Positions 23,498 to 31,737 of a stretch of DNA of 64,000 bases are shown one piece after another (position 1 is the first letter of the stretch; the number at the start of each line of letters is the position of its first letter). Below the pieces are notes generated by a model. It ran no database searches. It was not told where the DNA came from and was given only the letters and a program-made list of their open reading frames with translations. The DNA lies in assembly GCA_025055175.1 (NCBI GenBank), contig JANWYT010000032.1, forward strand, positions 118,816 to 182,815, given 5' to 3'. The DNA comes from Anaerolineae bacterium. GTDB lineage: Bacteria; Chloroflexota; Anaerolineae; Aggregatilineales; Phototrophicaceae. A program made the position numbers and the translations under genes.

Positions 23498-23605
23498 TCA
23501 GGATATGCTTCTCTGTGCAACAGTTCCAGGCACTAGGTCGCTGTTTGAGCCACTGTGCGAAACTATGTGAGTTTGTGCATCTAACCGAGACTGCTGCTTG
23601 GCCAT
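23498..23605 (-). CDS. Short ORF (35 residues) with a very strong ribosome site
   Basis: The reading frame begins MAKQQSRLDAQTH and ends VAQRSIS. CAGGAGGAG sits five bases before its ATG, one of the best Shine-Dalgarno sequences in the window. A TATAAT hexamer about 35 bases further upstream has no clear -35 partner. It occupies the 272-base gap between two minus-strand membrane protein genes. The peptide is hydrophilic, without a membrane segment. It could be a genuine small protein, a leader peptide, or the start of a gene whose remainder was deleted. No homologue is known to me. Confidence 0.3.
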   Translation of the reverse strand: MAKQQSRLDAQTHIVSHSGSNSDLVPGTVAQRSIS

Positions 23606-23672
23606 GCGTTCTCCTCCTGTTCCTGTTTTCACCCTAATTATAAGTCCAAAATGAGTCTGCGCGACGAATCTA

Positions 23673-24629
23673 TCAGGTAGCAGCGGGCCGATGTTTGTTC
23701 TTTGCAACTTCGTCCTTTACGTTGGCGTAGTAGGCATTGGCGTACGAATGAGCGGTCGCAGCCGTGATGATGACCATCACTGTTGCGGTGAGCCAGCCTA
23801 TCGAGGTAATACCGACGACGTAAACGAGATTGCCCAAGCTCCCAAGCGTCAAGGCGAGGCTAGCCCCGATGACCATGCGTCGGTAAACACGGCGTGGCAT
23901 GTCTTGAAAGTATTCGGCAAAGACCACGCGGTTCAGCAGGCCGATGAACGTGCCGTTGAGCAAAGCCCAGACGCTGTAAAGCGGTAGAGCGGCAAGCATG
24001 ACATACAACAACAGGTCTAACCAGCTCAGCATTAAAGGTCTGCTCAGGAAGACAACTATAGTGAGCCCCAGTACTGCTGCCATACGCCAAGCAGCGCCTC
24101 CCTCCATGAAGAAGAAATAGCTGCTAGACAGCGGCCCACCGAAGGGGCGCAATGGATCAGGATGGCCCGTCAGGCGGTCGACGTAGCGCGTGGTGGCGTC
24201 AGCTAGGGCCAGGGCAGTCCATAAACTTGTCCCTAGACTAACCATCCAGGCGCCAGGCGTACGAACCGAAACCTCAGGAAAACGGATTAAAAGGATGACC
24301 AGCGCGCTGAGGCCTGAGCCTATGCCTCCGACCAGCGAAGCAATCGTGGCCCAGGTGCGCCGTACCTGCGTGCGCCTCGGCGGCGCAACGTCGTGCAATG
24401 GGCCGATGGCCAACCCCAGCACAGCTCCCCAAGCTAGGCCCGCCAGGACGCCCATGACCAAGCCCGTTTGCGCAGCCAGGATCGTCCCGAATAGAGGTAC
24501 GATCAGCGTGCCGCACAAAGCACCCAAGTAGAAGCCCCACCAGCTTCCCCAAGCCCCAAAGAAGAGGACACTGCGGATAAAGTTCTGCACAAGCTTAGTC
24601 TCCACAACCCTAGTTAGCATGTTCATCAT
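23673..24629 (-). CDS. Polytopic membrane protein of unknown function
   Basis: A 318-residue protein with about seven to eight hydrophobic segments, the first at about residues 20-70 being glycine-rich (two or three helices), and a short hydrophilic C terminus (VKDEVAKNKHRPAAT). The conserved-looking loop PRRTQVRRTW lies between segments. I cannot place it in a family. ATG-ATG at 24629-24624 begins the frame. It is divergent from the RCK-domain gene with 128 bases between the starts. Confidence 0.7.
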   Translation of the reverse strand: MMNMLTRVVETKLVQNFIRSVLFFGAWGSWWGFYLGALCGTLIVPLFGTILAAQTGLVMGVLAGLAWGAVLGLAIGPLHDVAPPRRTQVRRTWATIASLVGGIGSGLSALVILLIRFPEVSVRTPGAWMVSLGTSLWTALALADATTRYVDRLTGHPDPLRPFGGPLSSSYFFFMEGGAAWRMAAVLGLTIVVFLSRPLMLSWLDLLLYVMLAALPLYSVWALLNGTFIGLLNRVVFAEYFQDMPRRVYRRMVIGASLALTLGSLGNLVYVVGITSIGWLTATVMVIITAATAHSYANAYYANVKDEVAKNKHRPAAT

Positions 24630-24757
24630 AGCACGAAATTGAAACCAACAGATGATCGTCAGTCGTCTGTGAAGCTGCTCACTAAAAACTCACGAATGCT
24701 TTCCTCTTCTCCCGAGCTGCGCTACAATGTCGGCGACCATTGTGCCAAACAAGCTTT

Positions 24758-25852
24758 ATGGAACTGCTGCCTGCTCAGCTCATGCCCATCCACAAGCGCC
24801 GTTCGCGGGTGCTGCGCCAATGGCAAATCTTCTGGCGCAAGGCCCGCACCCTGTGGCGTGAGTTCCGCACCCCCATCGTCATCTTCTTCTTGACGACTTT
24901 CGCAGGCGGCATCATCTACGGCGAATTGTATGAGCTAGCTGGCTACGGCGATCTGCCCATCCAGGAACGTCCTTACATGATGTTCCAGCTCATGATCCTA
25001 GAAGCGCCGCATGAAATTCCGCCAGAGCTGTATCTGTTGGTCTTCTGGTACGGCCTACCACCCGTCTTTATCTTCATTGTGGGTAACGGAGCAGCGGAAT
25101 TTGTGCGCTTATTCTTCAACCGTGATCCTCGTCGTGATGAATGGAAAGAGGCCATCGTGGACAGCACCAGCGATCATGTCATCGTCATTGGCGCCGGGCA
25201 TGTGGGCTTGCGCGTCATCCGTATGCTGCGCGAACTGGATGTGGACGTCGTGGCTATCGAGTGTGAGGTTTACGACGGCCTAGAGGCTCAGCTCTCGGAA
25301 TGGGATGTGCCGCTCTTCATCCGCGACGCTCGTCAAATCGATGCGCTCAAGCAGGCAGGCGTAGAGCGCGCTGACTCGGTGGTCGTCTGTACAGGCAACG
25401 ATCACGCCAACCTAGACATCGCCATGACCGTGCGCGAAATTAGCGAACAAGCTCATCGGCACGTGCGCATCATCGTCCGCGTGTGGGGCGAGGAATACGC
25501 GCGTCAGATCCGCCGCTTTGCTCAGGCCGATACCGTGCTGAGTTCCTCGGCGCTGTCGGCGCCAGCCTTCGCTGGGGCGGCTCTGGGGGCAGAATTCAGC
25601 CACAAGATGAGCGTCTGCGGCAGAGATTACGCGACGATCGTCCTGACGGTTGGGCCGCGCTCTGTCTTGGCTCAGAAGCCTGTAGGCGAGCTACAGAGGG
25701 CTTACGGCATGGACATCGTGCTGCATGGTCGTGACGGCGAAGCTCAGGTACAACCCAGCAGCGACACAATGGTGCAGGTGGGAGACACATTGGTTATCTT
25801 TGCTGAACGCGACGTGGCTCTCAAGGTGGCAGCCCGCAATCGCTACGGCTGA
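24758..25852 (+). CDS. RCK (TrkA-N/TrkA-C) membrane protein, channel-like
   Basis: A 364-residue protein with two membrane segments (about residues 39-57 and 92-112), then a Rossmann NAD-binding RCK domain starting DHVIVIGAGHVGLRV at 139 and a TrkA-C domain at the end. This is the plan of prokaryotic potassium channels or their relatives. The sequence GYGD occurs at 62-65, but directly after the first helix rather than before the second, so a normal selectivity filter is not assured. ATG 24758 is favoured; a TTG at 24740 and an ATG at 24782 are alternatives. A TACAAT -10-like box is at 24723-24728. Confidence 0.78.
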   Translation: MELLPAQLMPIHKRRSRVLRQWQIFWRKARTLWREFRTPIVIFFLTTFAGGIIYGELYELAGYGDLPIQERPYMMFQLMILEAPHEIPPELYLLVFWYGLPPVFIFIVGNGAAEFVRLFFNRDPRRDEWKEAIVDSTSDHVIVIGAGHVGLRVIRMLRELDVDVVAIECEVYDGLEAQLSEWDVPLFIRDARQIDALKQAGVERADSVVVCTGNDHANLDIAMTVREISEQAHRHVRIIVRVWGEEYARQIRRFAQADTVLSSSALSAPAFAGAALGAEFSHKMSVCGRDYATIVLTVGPRSVLAQKPVGELQRAYGMDIVLHGRDGEAQVQPSSDTMVQVGDTLVIFAERDVALKVAARNRYG

Positions 25853-25937
25853 GCGCTGCTCAAGCGTCCCATTGATTCAGGCATGGGGGACTTTTAGAAT
25901 ACATCCAAAAGAATTCAAACATTCTAGCGAAAGTCTG

Positions 25938-26582
25938 ATGATGGAAGTCCCAAGCTATCCCACGCAGGCCAACTATACCCCCCTAGACGAGATGGTCATC
26001 GAAGACGCAGAGACGCTGCGCGTGCTGGCTGATCCGCTACGTCTGCGAATACGCGAGCTGATGATCGAGCCATGCACCGTGAAACAAGTGGCTGCTGCGC
26101 TGAACATGGCGCCGACCAAGCTCTACTACCACATCAACCTGCTAGAGAAGCACAAGCTCATCATCGTAGTGGCTGCTCGCGTCGTGAGCGGGATCATCGA
26201 AAAGCAGTATCAAATCTCGGCTAAGACGACTCGTGTGGCCCGCCATCTGCTATCCCCAGGAACAGATGAGAAGTCCAACAGCATGCAGCTCACGCTAGAC
26301 AGCCTGTTCAAGGACGCAAAAGCCGACTTGCTCCAGAGCATGCAAGATAAAACAGTACAGATGGCCCACGATACACCCGACCATCACGCTATGCTGGTCT
26401 CATCGCAGCGCTTCTACCTCACTGAAGAACAGGCTACCAATCTGTTCGCACGCCTGAAGGCGCTGCTGAGCGAGATGGACGAACTCAGCAACGCGCAGCT
26501 TGGTCGCAGCGACGCACAACCCTACAAGATGCTCGCGCTGGTCTTCCCCAGCAGTCGACGCGCATTGCATACCCAAGAATGA
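25938..26582 (+). CDS. ArsR-like winged-helix transcriptional regulator
   Basis: A 214-residue regulator. The winged helix-turn-helix is at about residues 25-95: LRVLADPLRLRIRELM, CTVKQVAAALNMAPTKLYYHI and NLLEKHKLIIVVAARVVSGIIEKQYQIS. This matches the ArsR/GntR-like HTH_20 group. The remaining 115 residues are helical and may bind an effector or dimerise; no metal-binding Cys pair is visible, so metal sensing is unlikely. Of the tandem ATG codons at 25938 and 25941, I give the first. Targets are not evident; the gene is 85 bases after the RCK gene and convergent with the next. Confidence 0.82.
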   Translation: MMEVPSYPTQANYTPLDEMVIEDAETLRVLADPLRLRIRELMIEPCTVKQVAAALNMAPTKLYYHINLLEKHKLIIVVAARVVSGIIEKQYQISAKTTRVARHLLSPGTDEKSNSMQLTLDSLFKDAKADLLQSMQDKTVQMAHDTPDHHAMLVSSQRFYLTEEQATNLFARLKALLSEMDELSNAQLGRSDAQPYKMLALVFPSSRRALHTQE

Positions 26583-26587
26583 GACGA

Positions 26588-27421
26588 TCAGCGAGCCAGC
26601 TTGCGCTCGCTCAGCCAGGCCATCGACGGCCAGATATCGCTGCTGTTGGCTAATTCCAGCACCAAACGTGGATTACTGTTGACTCGGCGCAGCGCGCGGA
26701 AGAAAGCAGGCCAATTGATGTTGCCGTCGCCGATGGCCCAGTGGCGATCGCTGTGGCCGTCCAAGTCTTGCAGGTGGACGTGGCCCAGCAGGTCACCGGC
26801 TTCCAGCACCCATTGATGGGGCGGTGCGCCGCCGTCGCGCTCCATCAGGTAGGCGTGGCCCGTGTCAATGCTCAGACGCACATAGTCGCTCTTGAAGCAC
26901 CTCACCAGTTCCACCAGTGGCAGGGGGTTTTTGTCTAGAATACACTCAATCACTAACACGCACTTCTGCGCTTCAGCGATGGGTAGGATGTCATCCAGCA
27001 CGGCGCGCGCGTTGTCGATGACAACTTGACGCTGGCTAGCGGGGCTGTAGTTGGCCCAGCCGCTGCCGAAGCTGATGAAGGGACTGTGGATGACCATATG
27101 AGTCGCCCCCAACACAGCGCCGAATTCTAGGCTTTGGCGGTAGCGCAGGCGGACGACCTCGCGGATTTTCTTGTCGAAGGTGAGCAGCTCTAAGCCGTCG
27201 AAAGCAGCATGAATGCCTACACGGCCTTTGTATCCAGCCTGTTCCAACCGCACACGGCCTTCTTCTGCCAATGGTTGCCAGTCCATATCCAGCACATCCG
27301 GATAGCAGGGGTCTTGAATCTCCAAGTCGCGCTGATCGGCGACTAACCAATCCATGAAGTCGGGCAGCTCTGCAATGCGCAGGGCTGCGCCGATGACGGG
27401 CAGAGTGTGGTTGGGCTGCAT
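26588..27421 (-). CDS. Sugar phosphate isomerase/epimerase (xylose-isomerase-like TIM barrel)
   Basis: A 277-residue AP-endonuclease-2 type TIM barrel. Metal ligands typical of the family can be read: Glu in VLVIECILDK, Asp-Thr-Gly-His in LSIDTGHAYL, His in GHVHLQDLDGHSDRHW, and Glu in LVLELANS. Members isomerise or epimerise sugars or inosose compounds using a divalent metal. Inositol-phosphate synthase is 3 kb away, but no catabolic inositol gene is adjacent, so the substrate is open. Its promoter lies at 27517-27545. Confidence 0.85.
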   Translation of the reverse strand: MQPNHTLPVIGAALRIAELPDFMDWLVADQRDLEIQDPCYPDVLDMDWQPLAEEGRVRLEQAGYKGRVGIHAAFDGLELLTFDKKIREVVRLRYRQSLEFGAVLGATHMVIHSPFISFGSGWANYSPASQRQVVIDNARAVLDDILPIAEAQKCVLVIECILDKNPLPLVELVRCFKSDYVRLSIDTGHAYLMERDGGAPPHQWVLEAGDLLGHVHLQDLDGHSDRHWAIGDGNINWPAFFRALRRVNSNPRLVLELANSSDIWPSMAWLSERKLAR

Positions 27422-27516
27422 GGGGTCTCTCGTCCTTCCAGGTCAGAACATAGGCGAAAAGTTACTCGATGATTGTAGTCCTGGCGCGTGTCTCGCCTAG
27501 TGCCTGAACAGGGCTT

Positions 27517-27551
27517 ATTATAGGTCTTGACCAAGCCTTAACCAAGCCTTA
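27517..27551 (-). promoter_or_regulatory. Promoter of the isomerase gene within an 11-bp tandem repeat
   Basis: On the minus strand, TTGGTT (27545-27540), 17 bases, TATAAT (27522-27517). The -35 box is part of a tandem direct repeat, ACCAAGCCTTA at 27530-27540 and 27541-27551 (plus strand). The same TTGGTT-17-TATAAT pair occurs in the mutase promoter at 52.2 kb. Confidence 0.6.
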
Positions 27552-28075
27552 TCAGGCGCTGGGCAAGCTGAAGCTGAAGGTCGTCCCTTGACCTTCAGCG
27601 CTCTCCACCATGACTTAGCCGCCCATGCGCTCCACCATCTGGCGTACAATGACCAGCCCCAGGCCGTGTCCTTCTACGCTTTGGTGCTTCTCCAGTCGGC
27701 TGAAGTCTTTGAACAGGCGCGCCTGATCGTCCTCGCTTATGCCTGCCGTTATCGTGGATGGCGAACACAATATACCTCGCATCTTGGTGGGGCTGCGCGC
27801 TGATTACGATGAAACAAAGCCATGCTCAGCACAGCGCCCACAAGCGCCAGTATTATGAGGCGCAAGCGCGTCCAGAAAAAAGCGACTTCTTTGCTCTGGG
27901 CCAGGCTCAGACCCAGCCAGCTGATGCTGGCAGCAATTGAAATAACGAAAAAGGCCATCAAGTAACGCATGATGACCTGATCGGGATGGCGCGAGGCGAT
28001 GTGTAGCAGATACAGATTAATGGCAATAGCCCCTACAATGCTCAAAAGATAGCCAATTTGAACGGCGACACTCAT
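27552..28075 (-). pseudogene. Decayed multi-pass sensor histidine kinase
   Basis: The frame starting at 28075 encodes three membrane helices (MSVAVQIGYLLSIVGAIAIN onward) like the N terminus of a membrane histidine kinase. It then runs out of frame into remnants of the ATPase domain. VFAIHDNG lies in one frame; after a shift near 27742-27747 the continuation GISEDDQARLFKDFSRLEK and GHGLGLVIVRQMVERMGG lies in another. TAA at 27617-27615 interrupts it, and VESAEGQGTTFSFSLPSA follows to the original stop at 27554-27552. The dimerisation domain, the phosphorylated His and the N box are missing, so a large internal deletion, a frameshift and a stop codon have accumulated. Confidence 0.85.
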
Positions 28076-28081
28076 GCTGTC

Positions 28082-29677
28082 TCACTTGGGCAAGGACTCT
28101 GCGCTGGCCATGATGACTTGCAGCGCGCGGCTAAAGCTATCTATCTCAGCGGCCTGGCTGAACAGGGCCACGTAAAAATAGGCGCTGTCATCAATCATGA
28201 TGATCCACGTCTCTTGGACGAACGGCCCACGATCCACGCGCAGGCGGGCAGCTTGTCGGCCTGCCAGGTCAAAGGGTTCAATCGCTTCTGTGTCAGGGCG
28301 AGCGGCAGCCCGATTGATGAAGTTCAACAAGACGACAGCAGCGTTTTCGCCGAGCTGAGGCGTGGGCGCTAGGCCGATGGCGCGCGTAGAACGGCTGATG
28401 AGGGCGAAGGGACGTCCGCGCTCTGGCACGCTCAGGCGAAAAGTAGTCTCTTGTTCATACGGTGTGAGGACGCTGAGCGCTGCACCATCAATCAGGGTTG
28501 TCGATACGTCCCAAGTGGAGGGGTAGGCCAGTCTGAAAGCGGCCGAGCCGTTGGTGTGTGTCTGCGTCAGGCCCTCGGCAGGCAGATCATGGCTGGGAGC
28601 AGGCGGCGCAACGTAGGCTGCCGGGTCGTAGCGCACGCTGGCCAGCAAAGCGTAGAGGGTCGCACCCTGCATGGTATATTCACCCACAGGAGCGATGAAC
28701 TGGGCCAGGGCGTAGCCTTGCTGATCGGGTAGTTCCAGAGCCACGATCCAGGCGTCTGCGTCGCTGGTCTCTAGCGGGCGCTGGGCGGCGCGGCGTCCAT
28801 CCAGAGCGAAGCGCTGGACAGCGCCGTAGGGCGCGCCCCCTACGCCCTGTGCGCCATAGAGCAAGACAACGCCTTCGGGGCTGCGGTAGGCACGCGGTAG
28901 GCTATCCTGCTGCACAACGGTCATCAGGATGCTGAGCTGGCCCTGGGGTGGCTGAGGGAAGAAAGGGCGCGGCCCACTGGTGATCCCGAAGGCGTTCTCG
29001 ACCGTCTGATCCTCTTCAGCCAGCCACACATCGGGGACGCTGAGCGTCATCGTCTGATTGCGGCTGGTCAAGCGGCGCGTGGGCGCACTGCTGTCGATTT
29101 CAATGCGTGGCAAATCTTCTAAGGCGGGCTGGGGCAGCCGCTGGGCGCTGCGCGTCAGGGCCAGCAGCGGCGCGCGCAGGGCCTCCGCTTCTTGTGGGGG
29201 CGTGGTCAGCAGCACAACAGCTACATCGTCGCCTGGCAAATCGGTCACCAGCACGGCCTGATCGCTTTCAGAGCAAGCGCGCACGCTCCACCAACTGCGC
29301 AGACCGCTCGCTTCATCGATCAAAGGCTCTCGTGGCGGTTGGCACATGTCCTCAAGGGGGAAGTTCAGCGTCTGATTGAACACCTCTTCAGCGCTGCTGC
29401 CCGCCTCTAGGTAGTAGGGAGCGATCCCCACGTCGCCAAGCACCAAATCAGCGCGGAACTGTCCGTTGCCCAGCAGTCCATCGACAGCCAGCGAGGCTTG
29501 ACTGTCACCGATTAAAATGACTTGGCCATAATCTAGTAGCACCCATGCCGCAGGGAGATCAAAACGCCACAGGTCGTTGCTGTAGGGGACGCTAGTCTGG
29601 GCTTGTGCTTGCTGTGGTTGATGGAGGATGAGCGCTAGCACGGCCCATAGCCAAGTCGATCTGAGATGACGTATCAT
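28082..29677 (-). CDS. Large exported protein of unknown function, with internal similarity
   Basis: A 531-residue protein with a signal peptide (MIRHLRSTWLWAVLALILHQ, cleavage likely after AQAQ near residue 27) and no other membrane helix. Three segments of similar design recur, each opening like a PsbP/DcrB-type domain: YSNDLWRFDLPAAWVLL, NQTMTLSVPDVWLAEED, and NGSAAFRLAYPSTWDVS. This suggests tandem domains of about 150 residues, though the similarity is weak by eye. ATG 29677 is used; a TTG four codons earlier has AGGGAGGG touching it. The histidine kinase pseudogene starts six bases after its stop, so a former signalling partnership is possible. Confidence 0.7.
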   Translation of the reverse strand: MIRHLRSTWLWAVLALILHQPQQAQAQTSVPYSNDLWRFDLPAAWVLLDYGQVILIGDSQASLAVDGLLGNGQFRADLVLGDVGIAPYYLEAGSSAEEVFNQTLNFPLEDMCQPPREPLIDEASGLRSWWSVRACSESDQAVLVTDLPGDDVAVVLLTTPPQEAEALRAPLLALTRSAQRLPQPALEDLPRIEIDSSAPTRRLTSRNQTMTLSVPDVWLAEEDQTVENAFGITSGPRPFFPQPPQGQLSILMTVVQQDSLPRAYRSPEGVVLLYGAQGVGGAPYGAVQRFALDGRRAAQRPLETSDADAWIVALELPDQQGYALAQFIAPVGEYTMQGATLYALLASVRYDPAAYVAPPAPSHDLPAEGLTQTHTNGSAAFRLAYPSTWDVSTTLIDGAALSVLTPYEQETTFRLSVPERGRPFALISRSTRAIGLAPTPQLGENAAVVLLNFINRAAARPDTEAIEPFDLAGRQAARLRVDRGPFVQETWIIMIDDSAYFYVALFSQAAEIDSFSRALQVIMASAESLPK

Positions 29678-29839
29678 GCTCGTCTTCAACCCTCCCTGAC
29701 AATGAGTGAATATAGTTTTATAATACAGGCAAATTGGCTCGCTTATCTACAAACAAACATGCGAAATACGACCGAATAACTGCATGGAGAGGCGTGTGCC
29801 AATGCTTAGCGACGAAATTCATCAGGGAGTGCTGAAGCG

Positions 29840-30253
29840 ATGGCAGAATTACTGCGTGTGGGCCTGATCGGCGAGAGTTTCGTGGAAGTAACCGCCGACA
29901 TGTGCGCCGACGCTGTGGGCAGCGGCTCTTTGCCAGTGTATGCCACGCCTTCGTTAGTTGCGCTGCTGGAAGCAGCTGCGTGCGCTGCAATTGAGGATTG
30001 CATAGACGCAGGACGGACGACAGTTGGCATTGAGATCAACATTAAACACCTGTCAGCGACGCCTGTCGGCGAACGTGTGACAGCGATGGCTGAAGTGACA
30101 CGCATTGAAGGCAAGCGGATCATCTTCGAAGTGCGCGCTTGGGACGAACATGAGCTAGTGGCGACGGGCAATCACAGCCGCTACCTCATCGACGCCGAAG
30201 CCTTCATGAGTCGTCTGCAATACAAAGACGCGCCTTCCACCGACGCCTCGTAA
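29840..30253 (+). CDS. FlK-like hotdog-fold thioesterase
   Basis: A 137-residue hotdog protein. Thr36, Glu44 and His70 match the spacing of the catalytic Thr42-Glu50-His76 of fluoroacetyl-CoA thioesterase FlK, in the contexts YATPSLVALLE and INIKHLSATP. The family hydrolyses acyl-CoA thioesters, and most members outside Streptomyces cattleya are not dedicated to fluoroacetate. I call it an acyl-CoA thioesterase of unknown substrate. It is monocistronic by appearance, about 120 bases ahead of the inositol-phosphate synthase gene. Confidence 0.85.
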   Translation: MAELLRVGLIGESFVEVTADMCADAVGSGSLPVYATPSLVALLEAAACAAIEDCIDAGRTTVGIEINIKHLSATPVGERVTAMAEVTRIEGKRIIFEVRAWDEHELVATGNHSRYLIDAEAFMSRLQYKDAPSTDAS

Positions 30254-30373
30254 ATACTTGATGAAACCACAGTAATAGCAGCCCACTTGGCAGCGTCTAG
30301 CATGGTGCGCAACCTGTGCTTGTGAGTACAATACGTCCCCACTTTACGATTCACCAAGTAGGAGTCCACACCC

Positions 30374-31507
30374 ATGAGTAAAAGAATCCGCGTCGCTGTC
30401 GTTGGCGTGGGGAATTGCGCGTCTTCGCTGATCCAGGGCGTGCATTTTTATGCCAATGCCCAGGATGATGACTTCGTGCCAGGCCTCATGCACGTGCGCT
30501 TAGGTGATTACCACGTGAGTGATCTGGAATTTGTCGCAGCCTTCGACGTCGATGCCGACAAGGTTGGCCAGGATTTGAGCGTTGCCTTGCACAGCGGTCA
30601 GAACAACACGCCCATCTTTGCCCAAGTCCCCTGGCTGGGCGTGACCGTCCAGCGTGGCCCGACGCTCGATGGCCTGGGAACGTATTTGGCTCAGAAGATC
30701 AAGGAGTCGAGCGAGCCAGTGGCTGATGTTGTGCAGGTGCTGCGCGATCAGCGCGTCGATGTGCTGGTGAGTTACCTGCCTGTCGGCAGCCAGAAAGCCA
30801 CCGAATTTTATGCCGATTGCGCTCTCCAAGCCAAAGTGGCTTTCGTGAACGCGATCCCCGTCTTCATCGGCAGCAATCCTGTCTGGCAAGCCAAGTTTGA
30901 AGCAGCCGGGCTGCCAGTGCTGGGCGACGATGTTAAGAGTCAGGTCGGTGCGACCATCGTCCATCGCGTCCTGGCCAACTTGTTCAAGACGCGCGGCGTC
31001 AAGCTAGAGCGCACCAGCCAGCTCAACGTGGGCGGCAACATGGACTTCTACAACATGCTGGATCGCTCGCGGTTAGAGAGCAAGAAGATCAGCAAGACCA
31101 ACGCCGTCGTGAGCCAGCTTGACGAAGCCCCCGACCCTGAGAACGTCTACATCGGCCCAAGCGATTACGTCCCCTGGCTGCAAGACCGCAAGTGGGCGCA
31201 CATCCGCCTAGAAGGCAGGAGCTTCGGTGATCAGCCGCTCACGCTGGAGCTAAAGTTGGAAGTCGTGGACAGCCCCAACAGCGCTGGCGTCATGATCGAC
31301 GCCATCCGCTGCGCCAAGATTGCCCTGGATCGTGGCCTGGCCGGGGCGATCGAAGCTCCTAGCAGCTACTTCTTCAAGACGCCACCCATCCAACCTGAAG
31401 ACAACGAGTCGCGCCTCATGCTGGAAGCTTTCATCGCGGATGAGAGTTACGTATGGCGTGGCCTAGAACGCACGCGCGGCACAGCCGCTCACAAGGTGAT
31501 GGAATAG
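30374..31507 (+). CDS. ino1: Inositol-3-phosphate synthase
   Basis: A 377-residue NAD-dependent enzyme of the short actinobacterial/archaeal type that converts glucose 6-phosphate to inositol 3-phosphate. The NAD loop [14 protein letters not shown] is at residues 9-22, and the signature blocks [32 protein letters not shown] and [13 protein letters not shown] are all present. TAGGAG precedes the ATG. Its product could feed phosphatidylinositol-type lipids or compatible solutes such as di-myo-inositol phosphate. The gene ends about 75 bases before a weak hairpin. Confidence 0.93.
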   Translation: MSKRIRVAVVGVGNCASSLIQGVHFYANAQDDDFVPGLMHVRLGDYHVSDLEFVAAFDVDADKVGQDLSVALHSGQNNTPIFAQVPWLGVTVQRGPTLDGLGTYLAQKIKESSEPVADVVQVLRDQRVDVLVSYLPVGSQKATEFYADCALQAKVAFVNAIPVFIGSNPVWQAKFEAAGLPVLGDDVKSQVGATIVHRVLANLFKTRGVKLERTSQLNVGGNMDFYNMLDRSRLESKKISKTNAVVSQLDEAPDPENVYIGPSDYVPWLQDRKWAHIRLEGRSFGDQPLTLELKLEVVDSPNSAGVMIDAIRCAKIALDRGLAGAIEAPSSYFFKTPPIQPEDNESRLMLEAFIADESYVWRGLERTRGTAAHKVME

Positions 31508-31579
31508 CTCTATCTTCTGGGCTGCGCGGCGCAAACCTGTTGCAGTCTAGGCTCAGCTATGCTGTCTTCTCAGGCCAGA

Positions 31580-31606
31580 AGGCCTCTCTATTGAGAGGTC
31601 TCTTAA
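31580..31606 (+). terminator. Hairpin after ino1, weak terminator
   Basis: AGGCCTCTC (31580-31588) pairs with GAGAGGTCT (31593-31601, one G-T pair) around a TATT loop. Only a poor T run follows, so termination may be partial. Confidence 0.45.
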
Positions 31607-31615
31607 CATTGGCCT

Positions 31616-31652
31616 CTATTGCTTGACAATAGGGTGACGACAAGGCTATAAT
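31616..31652 (+). promoter_or_regulatory. Consensus promoter of rpoB with an overlapping dyad
   Basis: TTGACA (31623-31628), 18 bases, TATAAT (31647-31652): both hexamers are perfect. A dyad CTATTG-N5-CAATAG (31616-31632) is centred on the -35 hexamer, so a repressor could compete with RNA polymerase. The leader would be about 80 bases long. Confidence 0.75.
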
Positions 31653-31737
31653 TCAACACCTTCAACAGTCACCCTTCTTCGCTCAGCATGGACACCTTCA
31701 GCCACCTAGCTTAACCAAGTACCCCAGGAGCGGCGCT

